Position numbers and translations under genes: made by a program | Source: Sporocytophaga myxococcoides DSM 11118 | GTDB lineage: Bacteria > Bacteroidota > Bacteroidia > Cytophagales > Cytophagaceae | Direction: 5' to 3' | Length of the DNA: 64,000 nt | Assembly (NCBI RefSeq): GCF_000426725.1 | Contig: NZ_AUFX01000003.1 | Location: 496,001 to 560,000 of the forward strand | Shown: positions 33,421 through 43,877 of the stretch, piece by piece | Layout of the letters: the number at the start of each line of letters is the position of its first letter | Position numbering within the stretch: the stretch's first letter is position 1 | The notes under the pieces: generated by a model | Seen by the model: only the letters and a program-made list of their open reading frames with translations | What the model was told of the DNA's origin: nothing | Databases searched by the model: none

Positions 33421-34638
33421 CTAGCTAAACTTAATTGATTTAACCGGTTTAATTTTTGAAATCACAAACACCGGAATAAACATAACCAGAGCTATCAGTG
33501 TAAATGTCATCAAATTAATCAATCCCAATACTTCAAAATTCCATTCGATAGGAACTGAACTCATGTAATAGTTTTCAGGATCAAGAGGTATAATCTTAAA
33601 ATAATACTGAACAAGACAAAAACCAATACCTGCAATATTTCCCCAAAGCATACCTTTCAGAATAATAAAAATACCGTTGTACCAGAAAACACCTCGAATT
33701 TGTCCATCAGTAGCTCCGAAAGCTTTTAATATCCCAATCATCCGAGTTCTTTCCATGATCATGATAAAAAGTGTTGAAACCATATTGAAGCTGGCTACAA
33801 AAAGAATCAGGACCAGAAATATGGCAACGTTTCGGTTTAACAAAGCTAACCAGTCAAAAATCTGAATATACCTATCGGTTATCTTTTCCAGTTGCATGTC
33901 ATAATCCATTGCTTCAAATACCTTTTCTGAAGCGGTCGTCAGTGTTGAAAAATCTTTAAGAAAGATTTCATAACCACCGATCAGTTCCTCATTCCAATTG
34001 TTAATTTTCTGTAGAAGCCTGATATCTCCAAGTATGATGAGATCATCAAACTCTTCAAGACCAGTTTCATAAATTCCTTTAATCAGAAGCTTCCTATATC
34101 GTGGGGGATTTTGAACAAAAAAGATCATAACACTGTCGCCAATGCTTAGTCTCATTTTATTGGCAATTCTTTTACTGATCATTATTTCTCTGGAATATCC
34201 ACTATCCGGCAATGTCAGAAATCTTCCTTCTACGATATTATTTTTAAACCTGGAAAAGCTGAAGTCCTTTCCTATTCCTTTAACGATTACTCCATTTACT
34301 TCCTCGTCTGTTTTAAGCAAACCTGCCTTTTTGCTATAAACCTGAATATGAGCTATCTCACCAATCTTTGAAGGATGATCGTATAAATCTGTGTGTTTGG
34401 GAAAAGGAGATTCTTCATAAGAACGACTGATATCATGCCTGCTGACTTGGATATGAGCTCCAAAACTAAAAATCTTTTCTTTGATTCTCTTTTTAAAGCC
34501 TTCCAGTATTCCAAAAGACACGATAATGAAAGCAAGCCCAATGGCAATACTTGCTATCGCTATATTCCTCACCAGATATGTAAAAGAATCTTTCCTGACG
34601 TGACGAATTCTGCTGGAAATAAATTGGTATATATTCAT
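33421..34638 (-). CDS. LolC/E-like ABC transporter permease (FtsX domain)
   Basis: A 405-residue inner-membrane protein with one N-terminal membrane helix (about 23-46), a periplasmic MacB-PCD-like domain (about 50-265, with ...VNGVIVKGIGKDF) and three C-terminal helices (about 270-295, 320-345, 370-395). This is the LolC/LolE topology, which hands lipoproteins from the inner membrane to LolA. The C-terminal FtsX-type pattern RTRMIGILKAFGATDGQIRG is seen. The ATPase partner LolD is not in the window. It is also consistent with a generic FtsX-type permease. Confidence 0.85.
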   Translation of the reverse strand: MNIYQFISSRIRHVRKDSFTYLVRNIAIASIAIGLAFIIVSFGILEGFKKRIKEKIFSFGAHIQVSRHDISRSYEESPFPKHTDLYDHPSKIGEIAHIQVYSKKAGLLKTDEEVNGVIVKGIGKDFSFSRFKNNIVEGRFLTLPDSGYSREIMISKRIANKMRLSIGDSVMIFFVQNPPRYRKLLIKGIYETGLEEFDDLIILGDIRLLQKINNWNEELIGGYEIFLKDFSTLTTASEKVFEAMDYDMQLEKITDRYIQIFDWLALLNRNVAIFLVLILFVASFNMVSTLFIMIMERTRMIGILKAFGATDGQIRGVFWYNGIFIILKGMLWGNIAGIGFCLVQYYFKIIPLDPENYYMSSVPIEWNFEVLGLINLMTFTLIALVMFIPVFVISKIKPVKSIKFS

Positions 34639-34796
34639 GAACCGATCGAGCGGAAAATAACTTTCAATTTATGGAACTGATTATTATAAAAACGATCTTA
34701 ATAAAAGAAGGAAAATTATAAACCATCTAAAAAATCGTTTTAATTTTAACCCTTAAATATACTTACATATTTGTTTATCATTCAAAAAATTTAAAA

Positions 34797-36008
34797 ATGA
34801 ACAAAATGTTTTTGGCTTTTTTCCTGTCGTTCAGCCTGCTGGTTAATGTTTCGTCCTGCCATTCAACAGATAAGCAAACCGATTCAGCAAAAGATAATCC
34901 TTCTCAGATGACAGCTTCACCAATACTCCCAGGGGCTTATCAGACTGAAGAATATTTACCTTTTTTAAAAGGTAAAAATGTAGCCCTGGTAGTAAACCAA
35001 ACCAGTCTGATTAATAATACCCACCTGGCTGACACTTTACTAAGCCGTGGTGTGAAAATCAAAAAAATATTTGCACCGGAGCATGGTTTTCGTGGAGAAG
35101 CAGATGCAGGTGAAACAGTGAAAAATGATGTTGATAAAAAAACAGGATTGCCGCTGATTTCGCTCTATGGGGCCAACAAAAAGCCTTCTGCTGACCAGCT
35201 TAAAGACTTGGATATTATAATCTTTGACATTCAGGATGTCGGTGCAAGATTTTATACTTACATAAGTACAATGCATTATTTAATGCAAGCCTGTTCAGAG
35301 AATGGCAAAACATTATTAATCCTAGACAGGCCTAATCCCAATGGATTTTATATTGATGGACCAGTCCTTGAACCTAAGTATAAATCTTTTGTAGGTATGC
35401 ACCCTATTCCAATTGTTCATGGTTTGACAGTTGCCGAACTTGCTCAAATGATCAATGGTGAACATTGGCTGGACAGCAACAAAACATGTAATCTTAAGAT
35501 TATAAAGGTAAAGAACTACGAACATAAAGACCATTATGCTCTGCCTGTAAAACCTTCACCTAACTTACCCAATGACTTGTCAATCATGCTTTATCCATCA
35601 CTAGGGCTGTTTGAAGGTACTGTAATGTCCGTTGGAAGAGGAACAGATAAAGCATTTCAGGTTATTGGTGCACCTGATACCGCATATGGAAAAGACACAT
35701 TTAAACCTGTTTCAACGCCGGGAGCCAAAAATCCCCCTTATGAAAATAAAGTATGTTATGGAGTTGATCTTACTAAGCTATATCCTGAGCCAGGCTTGAA
35801 GTTGAGATATGTAATTGACATGTATAAAAAAGCACCAGACAAAGAAAAATACTTTAATAACTTTTTCAATAAACTTGCAGGAAACAGTAGCTTGCAGGAT
35901 CAAATAAAAAAAGGGATGAGCGAAACTGCTATCAGAGAAAGCTGGCAGGCTAACCTTGACAAATACAAGCTCATGAGAAAAAAATATCTTTTATACAAAG
36001 ATTTTTAA
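34797..36008 (+). CDS. namZ: DUF1343 exo-beta-N-acetylmuramidase (NamZ-like) lipoprotein
   Basis: A 403-residue protein with a lipoprotein signal (MNKMFLAFFLSFSLLVNVSSC; Cys21). The mature part follows the DUF1343/NamZ pattern, with VALVVNQTS, FAPEHGFRGEADAGE (about 96-110), DIQDVGARFYTYI and LILDRPNPNG. NamZ releases single MurNAc residues from non-reducing ends of cell-wall glycan in the periplasm. This would feed MurNAc to the kinase and MurU-like enzyme encoded 11-13 kb away. The gene is followed within 32 bp by fmt and folA on the same strand, so it may be the first gene of that run. Confidence 0.88.
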   Translation: MNKMFLAFFLSFSLLVNVSSCHSTDKQTDSAKDNPSQMTASPILPGAYQTEEYLPFLKGKNVALVVNQTSLINNTHLADTLLSRGVKIKKIFAPEHGFRGEADAGETVKNDVDKKTGLPLISLYGANKKPSADQLKDLDIIIFDIQDVGARFYTYISTMHYLMQACSENGKTLLILDRPNPNGFYIDGPVLEPKYKSFVGMHPIPIVHGLTVAELAQMINGEHWLDSNKTCNLKIIKVKNYEHKDHYALPVKPSPNLPNDLSIMLYPSLGLFEGTVMSVGRGTDKAFQVIGAPDTAYGKDTFKPVSTPGAKNPPYENKVCYGVDLTKLYPEPGLKLRYVIDMYKKAPDKEKYFNNFFNKLAGNSSLQDQIKKGMSETAIRESWQANLDKYKLMRKKYLLYKDF

Positions 36009-36040
36009 ACTCATTATTAGTCTCTTGATAACATAACTTT

Positions 36041-36970
36041 ATGCCCAAAGACCTAAGAATCATTTATATGGGAACACCCGATTTCGCAGTTCCCAGTCTT
36101 AAAATATTAGTAAAGAACTCATATAATGTAGTAGCTGTAGTGACTGCTCCTGATAAGCCTGCAGGTCGTGGTTTAAAACTTAAAGCTTCACCAGTAAAGG
36201 AATATGCAGAATCTGTAAACATTCCTGTTTTGCAGCCTGTAAGTCTAAAAGATCCTGCATTTCTGGAAGAACTGAAGAGTTATAATGCCAACCTTCAGAT
36301 AGTTGTAGCATTCCGTATGCTTCCCGAATCAGTCTGGAATATGCCAGAAATAGGTACATTCAATCTACATGCTTCTCTCCTGCCCCAATACCGCGGCGCA
36401 GCACCAATCAATTGGGCTATTATAAATGGGGAAAAAGAAACAGGTATTACAACATTTTTCCTTAAGCATGAAATAGACACTGGAGATATAATATTTCAGG
36501 AGAAAGAACCTATTTATTTAGAAGATAATTTTGAAATGCTATACGGAAGGCTGATGAACCTTGGAGCAGAGCTTGTGCTTAATACTGTTCATGCAATTAA
36601 AAATGATACAATCGTTCCAAAGCCTCAGGTTATGTCTAAAGAGCTGAAGCCTGCCCCTAAAATTTCAAAGGAAACCGGAAAGATCGATTGGTCAAAATCA
36701 TCAGCAGACATAGAGAACCTGATAAGAGGCCTCTCTCCGGTCCCTTCAGCATGGACAATATTAAATGATAAGGTTCTGAAAATTTACAAGGCTTCAATTG
36801 TGAATGCCATCAATGTAGAAAACCCAGAACAGAAATCATTTTTATGTGATAATAAAACCTATCTGTATTTCAAAACCGGCAATGGATATCTCAGCCTTGA
36901 AGAAATTCAGCTTGAAGGAAAGAAAAGAATGATGATCGACGAATTTCTAAGAGGATATAAACCATGCTAA
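36041..36970 (+). CDS. fmt: Methionyl-tRNA formyltransferase
   Basis: A 309-residue protein with the formyltransferase core: MGTPDFAVPSL (10-20), TAPDKPAGRG (36-45), the catalytic Asn108 and His110 in NLHASLLPQYRGAAP, and Asp146 (LKHEIDTGD). The C-terminal OB-like domain (about 205-309) with GLSPVPSAWT is present. It formylates initiator Met-tRNA. It overlaps the dihydrofolate reductase start by 7 bp, giving a fmt-folA unit, which suits folate-dependent formyl supply. Confidence 0.95.
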   Translation: MPKDLRIIYMGTPDFAVPSLKILVKNSYNVVAVVTAPDKPAGRGLKLKASPVKEYAESVNIPVLQPVSLKDPAFLEELKSYNANLQIVVAFRMLPESVWNMPEIGTFNLHASLLPQYRGAAPINWAIINGEKETGITTFFLKHEIDTGDIIFQEKEPIYLEDNFEMLYGRLMNLGAELVLNTVHAIKNDTIVPKPQVMSKELKPAPKISKETGKIDWSKSSADIENLIRGLSPVPSAWTILNDKVLKIYKASIVNAINVENPEQKSFLCDNKTYLYFKTGNGYLSLEEIQLEGKKRMMIDEFLRGYKPC

Positions 36971-37452
36971 AATCAATAATAGTAGCTGTATCGGTCAATG
37001 ATGTTATCGGATATGAAAATAAGCTTCCCTGGCATCTTCCTGCCGACTTAAAATATTTTAAGAACCTTACAATGGGCCATCATGTAATCATGGGGAGAAA
37101 AACCTATGAGTCGATAGGTAAGATATTACCAGGAAGGGTATTTGTAATAGTGACAAGAGATAAAACCTATTCAGTCCCCGGAGCTACTGTAGTTCATTCA
37201 ATAGAAGATGCCTTTAAATATTGTAGCGATAATAACGAGTCAGAGGCCTTTATAATTGGAGGTGCAGACATCATTAATCAATCTGAAAGATTTGCTGATA
37301 AGCTTTATCTTACAAGAATTCATGAGAATTTTGTAGGTGATGTATATCTTCAGTTTGATATGGCTCTATGGAAAGAAGAATCAAAACAGGATTTTACTTC
37401 TGATGAAAAGAATAAATATCCCTATTCATTCCTGGTATACCATAAAAAATGA
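36964..37452 (+). CDS. folA: Dihydrofolate reductase
   Basis: A 162-residue bacterial DHFR with AVSVNDVIGYENKLPWHLPADLKYF (active-site Asp28), MGRKTYESIG and the GGADIINQ (family GG) segment. The PW pair is followed by DLK as in bacterial enzymes; nothing suggests a trimethoprim-resistant class. It reduces dihydrofolate with NADPH. The 7-bp overlap with fmt indicates cotranscription. The 3' end is 18 bp from the convergent porU stop. Confidence 0.95.
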   Translation: MLKSIIVAVSVNDVIGYENKLPWHLPADLKYFKNLTMGHHVIMGRKTYESIGKILPGRVFVIVTRDKTYSVPGATVVHSIEDAFKYCSDNNESEAFIIGGADIINQSERFADKLYLTRIHENFVGDVYLQFDMALWKEESKQDFTSDEKNKYPYSFLVYHKK

Positions 37453-37470
37453 ACCACTACAATTACTTAT

Positions 37471-40400
37471 CTATCTTAAAATATAGAGTTTTCCATAATC
37501 CTTTTTAAACGCTTTATCACCAGCAGTAGACCTTCTTTTAAAATTGTCTCCTGCATTCTTTATAATGACACGATATAAATAAACACCATTCGCAAGCTTA
37601 TCACCGAATTCATCAGCTCCATCCCAGGCATATTCTGATTTATTGTGTCCAATTCTAATACTACCAAGCTCTGCTTTGGTAATTTCCCTTACTACTTTTC
37701 CTGTCACAGTCATGATTTGAATCTTAAGATCCTCTGGTATTTCAGAACCGGTAAGAGTAAAAACAAATCTGGTACTGGTAGAGAATGGATTTGGATATGG
37801 ATAAAAGTGACTAATAGTTGATTCATTAATCACTTCAAATGATATTTCATAAAAATTGCTACCAGCCCTATTATTAGAAGCATCTGTTCCTTGGACTATT
37901 AATTTGTACATTCCATCAGGAAGATTTTTCGGATTATAGTCAACACTGAATCTGTTTGTTCCTTTTTCACCATTTTGCCCCCATCTTAAAATATTCGGAT
38001 TGTTGAAATAAATAGGCTCCGGTTGTCCATTGCCCCGCTGAAGAAAGATCAAAACACCGGTAGTATCTTTTTTCAAAAGGTATTTATTTTCATCATTAAT
38101 AATTACATTAATAACTGGACTTGGTGAAACAATATCCCCATCCATAATATGGGCTCCGTCAAATAGGACATCTAACAAAGGATTTGTATTGTCTTTATCA
38201 ACTGAATAGTTTAATTCAAGGATATTATTGGTGTAATATTGTTCCTTTTGAAGTTTAGGGTTTACATAAATCTGAAATTGATTTCTTCCTGAAAACCCGG
38301 CAGTATTTAAGTTTTGATTAAAAGAGATCGTTCCAAAAGGAGCAAGTTTTCCAATATTCACAAGAGTGGTATCTGCTTTCCCAGTCACTAAACTTTTTTG
38401 GATATATCTAACTTTTAGGGAATCCTTAAAGGGTAGATTTGTTATATTATCAAAGACAAACTTAAGATTTACATTTTCACCTTCATACTTATTCTTTATA
38501 GAATATTGATCAGCACCTGCTGCTTGTATATTCAAGGTTCCTTCTGGAATTGGGCTATAAATAACTTGCCATTTGCCAAAATCAGGAGGGACAAGGTTTA
38601 CTGAATCTTCCAGATATACACTTAACTTGATGTATGGATAAATATCCGAATCAATTATTTTACTTAGGTCAAGACTATCTTTATCTTCAATAGAAATAGT
38701 GTCACTAAGACCATCAAATTTATATGCTATAATTTTTAAGTTATATTTTTTATCACCGTCTTTTGAAATATTCCTGAACAAAGTTCCCCATTGATCTGCA
38801 GGCCCGATAAGCGGTGAGGTCATAACTCCTTGATAAAAACTCCCCAGGATATTTGTAGTAAGCTCTACTTTCTTAGTTGAATATTCTTCAAATATAGGAG
38901 TAGATTCTCCTTTTTTTGCAAGCAATATATATCCGTATTTATTCTTTAAACTATCTAAATATTTTGCTCCGGTATATTGTTTTATCAAGGTCTTGAGTGA
39001 CGGAGACCATTCTTCAAACTTAACAATACCAAAGTTAAATAGTAAAATATAATCGTCCTTCTTTATAGCATTGATATATTTTCTTATTGACACAGTATCA
39101 GGTAGTCTGGCAAACAGCCTGTTATTCCTGCCACAGTAAGTGATTTCCTGATTACTCATTGCATAATAAGGAAGACCTGTTATTTTATCAACCGAAAGGC
39201 AATACAACACATCCTGATAGCAATAAGCACCTGACCTTCCATTAAAAACCTGAGCTACACCATTTACATTGGCCCAAGCCTGACGAAACTGCTCTGGTGT
39301 AAATTCTGTATTAATGGTATCATAATCTGGCCCATCTGTTTTTATATTCAATGAAGTTGATACATTTTCAAACTTCAATTTACCTTTCATATCATCAATC
39401 AAGAGATGATCCAGGTCATTTTTGTTCAACTGACCTGTTTGTGATTGAGACCAGCCTTCAGGGCTTTCTTTTATATAGATAAATGAACTGTTGGCCCAAA
39501 TTTCTGTTTCACCCGGATGAAGAACAGACTTCCTTACACGCCAATAATAGACTAGGCTATCATACTGAGGTAAATTATCCATCAGCTTTACATTCTCCCA
39601 CTTAATGAGTGAGCCAGAATTTACAGTTATGGATTTTTTAAAAGGACTATTAAAGACCTTTGACGTATCAAGTTCTATTATGTAATTCTCTGATTCTTGC
39701 AGTAAATCTGTTGTCTGAGCTATGAATGTAACAGGTTGCTGATTGACGATACTGAACTCTCTAGGAAATAAACACTGAACCCCGCTCAATGGCATAAAAT
39801 AGTCCAAAGACAATTTATTATTCACTACATCATCAACTTCTGGAATTTTATTTTCGCAATCAATCGTCACTTCAAAAGTATTAGGCCCGTAGGTTGAAAC
39901 ATCTTTAGAGCTTATAACATAGTATAGTGTGTCTTCATAATAAATCGGAGGATAGAAAACCGGAGGATAATTAATTACTTTTGTCCCAACTTCTCTTTTA
40001 ATACAAATGCTAAAAGAATCCGAATTTGTTATGCCAAAATTACTGATAGGAATCCCAATTGAAAATGAGTCTGATAAAGCATTCACATTATTCCCATCAA
40101 AAGATTTTATAAATATCCCGGTACTATTTATAGAATAATCGGTCCTGTCCTTTCCATACTGAGAATACCCTGGAGCATAAACCCGCAAAGCAGGATCACC
40201 TACAAGAATCATTTGTTCCGAATTGGCAATAGCAACCTCATTATTTGATCCTTTAAGATATGCTTCAATTACATCACGTTGAATTTGTCCTATAGGCCTT
40301 TGCATTCCTGTAGTATCCTTGAACATCTTCTCGTAGAAAATTGAAGAGTAACGTCTCATCTCATGCGGATATCCAGCATCTGTATGCCCAACAAATATTA

Positions 40401-42489
40401 CAGCTCCTTTATTGGGAGTTAAAAGCCAATCTTCAGCAAATGAATAACCAAAATAAATATTGGAAGAAGCACATCCATTCATCAATATCATGGGATATCT
40501 ACCTTTATTGTTATACCCGTAAACATTAAGTGAAGCAAAACCAATATCAATTTCAGAATAAGTTGAGGATGAATGTCCCAAAAAAGTAATTAAACCTACC
40601 CCGCTGTTCACCTCTGCTGATACATTCATAAATTCAGTAGGGTTTGTAGAACTCTTTGCAAAACTCTTAACCCTTCCTCCCCAAAAAGGACCTTCAGCTA
40701 TTGTTTTAAATCCTTTTAGATAGTCTCTGAATGTTATGATCTGAGATTCATTTGCACCTCCGCTCAGATGCAACAAATTCTTCCGCCATAGTGCATTGGG
40801 ATTGAGAACAGCATTTTCATGCTCTTTAATTTTATTTAAATAATTATTCAGCCTGTCAGAATTTGTAGCAGGTATCCTCCCTATTGGAATAGCAGGTACA
40901 TACTTATCTTTCCCTCCTAGCCCTATAACATAAGTCCAATCACTTCCAGGACTTCCACCTGCAGGAATCAAATCTTGTACTCTGTCCTGAGCAATGGGTG
41001 AATTAATAAATGATTGAGGATTATTTCTATAATAGTTTCCTGGAGAACCATGTGCAGGATCCAATCCTTTACCAAGAATTAGGGCATATTCTGGCTTACC
41101 TTTATCAACATAATAACTTAGAAACTTCCTGACAGCTGCAGGGGTCTTCTCCCCATATGTAAATAAATCATAGAGCTTCAATACATCAACAACAAGAGGT
41201 TTATGACCTCCTCCCTCAATAGATTGTCTATAAGCTGCGTATTCACTAGCTTTTGTTAATAACAGGCGATGCGTAATGATCAGATAGTCCAGATTTAATG
41301 GATACGGAGTAAGATCTGTTTCATTAATCTTTATAACCCTGTTATAGCTAGAGATTCCGGTTATCAGATATTTTGATCCTGACAGATTATTGACAGGTAA
41401 TTGAAGTTTGCCTCCTGTTAATTGTCCTTTAATTAACTTCAGATTATTTCTGTCATATATATCATATACAACAGGTATTGACGGAATAGAAAATATACCG
41501 GACAAGGAAACTAACTTTGCTGAAGGTAAAAGATTTAACACCGCCTCTGTCCGTCCAGACATATCTGTTACCTGAGGATATGTAAGCTTAATATATGCCA
41601 CTGACACTGCATCTGCGTTAGGGGCAACTCCCAATATTTTTATGGTAACTTTAAGCTGTCCGCCCGAGAAAGCCAATGGATTTACATCAACCTGAAACTT
41701 CTTATTGGTATGATTTGAAAAACCATTTACAATGTAAGAATAAGGACTGGAGGATGCATCATTTCCCAGGATAATCTGAATATTATGATTGAGATCATTT
41801 CTTCCAGAAAAAAGAATTTCAAGCTTAGGTAATTGTCCGGCACTATAGTAATTATTTATACTTAATGAATATTCACTACTTTCTCCATTATATTTTAATG
41901 GGCCAGTCCAGCCTTCTCCATAGTCCCAAGAAGACTTTGCTGTTTCAATAGAATAGTTTACACCCCTGTCATATTCATCAGTAAAGACATTTAAAATTTC
42001 TTCGAGATGATATTGCTCAGGTGATTCTGAAAAATCTCCAGTAAATTCCTGCATTCTCTTTCCATTAAAAGAACCAGATATTGTAAGAAAATATGCAGTC
42101 GTATCGGAATATAAATTATAATATTTATGAGGCTGGCTATAATAAGGATCGTAAAGAAGGCTGTCTAATTCACCATTGTTTCTTATTCCATAAAAAATCA
42201 AAGAATCAGTCTGATCAAAATGTGTATCATCCTCTCCTTTTAAGCGAATTGCCTGCTCTTTTCCACGATGAAAGAGTTGTATCTTCCTCGCATCAGAACT
42301 ACTTAATGGGACGCCTGCACTTACAAGATCGTTGTAGGTTAACACATACATTCCACTCTTTGATACCGGGATTCTAAAATATCGTTGTCCTGAAACTATC
42401 CATTCATTTCCATATATCTGGGCAAAGGAACAATGAAAGAATAAAATGAAAGAAAAAAGGAAACCATATTTTAGAAAATGCTTCACCAT
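37471..42489 (-). CDS. porU: Type IX secretion sortase PorU
   Basis: A 1672-residue outer-membrane protein with a signal peptide (about 1-23) and a gingipain-like (C25) cysteine peptidase domain in the first half. The catalytic pair is His639 (ITFLGHSS) and Cys673 (ILMNGCASSN), the latter in the usual MNGC context. PorU removes C-terminal sorting signals and attaches substrates to LPS. Many beta-sandwich segments follow, and the C-terminus (about 1590-1672) is a FlgD-like Ig domain (NGVYLYRVI) as in PorU. porV lies 6 bp upstream, so the two are cotranscribed. The length is somewhat larger than Porphyromonas PorU (about 1158), mostly from extra central domains. Confidence 0.9.
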   Translation of the reverse strand: MVKHFLKYGFLFSFILFFHCSFAQIYGNEWIVSGQRYFRIPVSKSGMYVLTYNDLVSAGVPLSSSDARKIQLFHRGKEQAIRLKGEDDTHFDQTDSLIFYGIRNNGELDSLLYDPYYSQPHKYYNLYSDTTAYFLTISGSFNGKRMQEFTGDFSESPEQYHLEEILNVFTDEYDRGVNYSIETAKSSWDYGEGWTGPLKYNGESSEYSLSINNYYSAGQLPKLEILFSGRNDLNHNIQIILGNDASSSPYSYIVNGFSNHTNKKFQVDVNPLAFSGGQLKVTIKILGVAPNADAVSVAYIKLTYPQVTDMSGRTEAVLNLLPSAKLVSLSGIFSIPSIPVVYDIYDRNNLKLIKGQLTGGKLQLPVNNLSGSKYLITGISSYNRVIKINETDLTPYPLNLDYLIITHRLLLTKASEYAAYRQSIEGGGHKPLVVDVLKLYDLFTYGEKTPAAVRKFLSYYVDKGKPEYALILGKGLDPAHGSPGNYYRNNPQSFINSPIAQDRVQDLIPAGGSPGSDWTYVIGLGGKDKYVPAIPIGRIPATNSDRLNNYLNKIKEHENAVLNPNALWRKNLLHLSGGANESQIITFRDYLKGFKTIAEGPFWGGRVKSFAKSSTNPTEFMNVSAEVNSGVGLITFLGHSSSTYSEIDIGFASLNVYGYNNKGRYPMILMNGCASSNIYFGYSFAEDWLLTPNKGAVIFVGHTDAGYPHEMRRYSSIFYEKMFKDTTGMQRPIGQIQRDVIEAYLKGSNNEVAIANSEQMILVGDPALRVYAPGYSQYGKDRTDYSINSTGIFIKSFDGNNVNALSDSFSIGIPISNFGITNSDSFSICIKREVGTKVINYPPVFYPPIYYEDTLYYVISSKDVSTYGPNTFEVTIDCENKIPEVDDVVNNKLSLDYFMPLSGVQCLFPREFSIVNQQPVTFIAQTTDLLQESENYIIELDTSKVFNSPFKKSITVNSGSLIKWENVKLMDNLPQYDSLVYYWRVRKSVLHPGETEIWANSSFIYIKESPEGWSQSQTGQLNKNDLDHLLIDDMKGKLKFENVSTSLNIKTDGPDYDTINTEFTPEQFRQAWANVNGVAQVFNGRSGAYCYQDVLYCLSVDKITGLPYYAMSNQEITYCGRNNRLFARLPDTVSIRKYINAIKKDDYILLFNFGIVKFEEWSPSLKTLIKQYTGAKYLDSLKNKYGYILLAKKGESTPIFEEYSTKKVELTTNILGSFYQGVMTSPLIGPADQWGTLFRNISKDGDKKYNLKIIAYKFDGLSDTISIEDKDSLDLSKIIDSDIYPYIKLSVYLEDSVNLVPPDFGKWQVIYSPIPEGTLNIQAAGADQYSIKNKYEGENVNLKFVFDNITNLPFKDSLKVRYIQKSLVTGKADTTLVNIGKLAPFGTISFNQNLNTAGFSGRNQFQIYVNPKLQKEQYYTNNILELNYSVDKDNTNPLLDVLFDGAHIMDGDIVSPSPVINVIINDENKYLLKKDTTGVLIFLQRGNGQPEPIYFNNPNILRWGQNGEKGTNRFSVDYNPKNLPDGMYKLIVQGTDASNNRAGSNFYEISFEVINESTISHFYPYPNPFSTSTRFVFTLTGSEIPEDLKIQIMTVTGKVVREITKAELGSIRIGHNKSEYAWDGADEFGDKLANGVYLYRVIIKNAGDNFKRRSTAGDKAFKKDYGKLYILR

Positions 42490-42495
42490 AAACTA

Positions 42496-43572
42496 CTACT
42501 TAAGAGCAAGCTTTAAAGAAAAAATATTGGAATATAGATTAGCATTGGCTCCAACACCTGTGAGTGCATAATCTATAGATACCCTGTTTATTTTTATTCC
42601 GACTCCGAAATTAGCCTGAACATCCGTTTTGGATTTACCATCAAAATCTTTTATCTGCTGAGTGTTTCCGGCACCGGCACGAAGAAAGACTATTTTTTTA
42701 TAATCCAACTCCAGACCTACGTGAGGATCAATTGATGCAAAATTGGATTTCACTAATACGTTTCTTTTTCTATCAAAAGTAAAATCAAAATCCACACCTG
42801 CCAATAGGCCAAACTTATCCTGCTTAAATCTTTTAGACCTTCCCACACCAAATATCAATCTTGGCAATGTTACTTCTATTGAATTCTGAGGGATCTCATT
42901 GCCTGTTTGAGCAAAAGTTTTCTCAAATAATGCTGTGTTAAAAGACCAGGCATTGTAAGTACCGGTTACATCTCTAGCCATAAGCCCAAACTGCCAGTTT
43001 TTTCTTACATACTGAGCACCTGCGTCCAGACCAAATCCCCATGCATTACCAAATGGACCTACTGTTCTGTGAATCACTTTCAATGTTGCACCCAGATTTA
43101 ATCCTGGTAATAGATTATTAGTACGGGCAAACGAAACAAGAAAAGCATAATCTGCAGAAGAAAAATAACTTATATTATTATAATTTGGCGTATTGTTTCC
43201 TTGATTGTCATATAAATTTAATGTATTAGGGATTTCATCCGTCCCAAATCGGATGGCGTTGATTGCCAAGACAGAGTTACTGTCAAGTCTCACTGCTGCT
43301 CCCAGATAGTCATACTTAGCCATACCAGCAAAATATTCTGCGTGCATACCGGCAAGCTCATATTTAGACTGAATCTTTAATAAACCTGCAGGATTCCAGT
43401 AACCCGCAGTTACATCCCCAACTGTGGCAGCCTGAACATTGAACATGCCTAAAGCCCGAGAGCCTACACCAATATTCAAAAATTCGTTACTGTATTTGGG
43501 AGCTGTTAATTGTCCGAAAGCAAAATGAACAGAGCAAAAAATAATAATAAAAAGAACAGTACCTTTTTTCAT
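42496..43572 (-). CDS. porV: Type IX secretion outer-membrane protein PorV
   Basis: A 358-residue outer-membrane barrel with a signal peptide (about 1-20, AFGQLTAPKYS). The PorV/PorQ pattern starts with FLNIGVGSRALGMFNVQAA and GDVTAGYWNPAGL (about 33-65). Alternating strands end in Phe or Leu-rich beta ends (VSIDYALTG, NIFSLKLALK). PorV shuttles type IX substrates from the translocon to PorU at the outer membrane. It lies upstream of porU in the same unit. A 305-bp gap separates it from the divergent lipoprotein gene. Confidence 0.9.
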   Translation of the reverse strand: MKKGTVLFIIIFCSVHFAFGQLTAPKYSNEFLNIGVGSRALGMFNVQAATVGDVTAGYWNPAGLLKIQSKYELAGMHAEYFAGMAKYDYLGAAVRLDSNSVLAINAIRFGTDEIPNTLNLYDNQGNNTPNYNNISYFSSADYAFLVSFARTNNLLPGLNLGATLKVIHRTVGPFGNAWGFGLDAGAQYVRKNWQFGLMARDVTGTYNAWSFNTALFEKTFAQTGNEIPQNSIEVTLPRLIFGVGRSKRFKQDKFGLLAGVDFDFTFDRKRNVLVKSNFASIDPHVGLELDYKKIVFLRAGAGNTQQIKDFDGKSKTDVQANFGVGIKINRVSIDYALTGVGANANLYSNIFSLKLALK

Positions 43573-43877
43573 GCCAAATTTTTATTCCTTACAACGTTTA
43601 TTATCTTAATTTTAATGTATCAAGGATGTGAAATTACATCTGTTTTAATGCTTTTCATAACTTAATCCATATTAAAATGAAAAGGTAAGCACTAAATTTT
43701 ACATTTCTCATATTTGAAAAATCCTAAAATAAATGTCAAAGGAATTCGTTTTAAGGCTTTTTTATAAAAAACTTAAAAAAAGAAAGTACGTCAACAGATC
43801 ATAAATTTCATTCATTCGTTTCTGAATTTATAAGAAAAATATAATTTTGACTTTATTGATATTTCTTAACTTAATTT
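43573..43877. other. Divergent promoter region of porV and a lipoprotein gene
   Basis: About 305 bp of A/T-rich sequence with no gene. On the plus strand TAATTTTG at 43842-43849 fits the -7 consensus for the 43878 gene, but a -33 TTTG at the right distance is not clear. On the minus strand I see no good element for porV. Confidence 0.35.
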
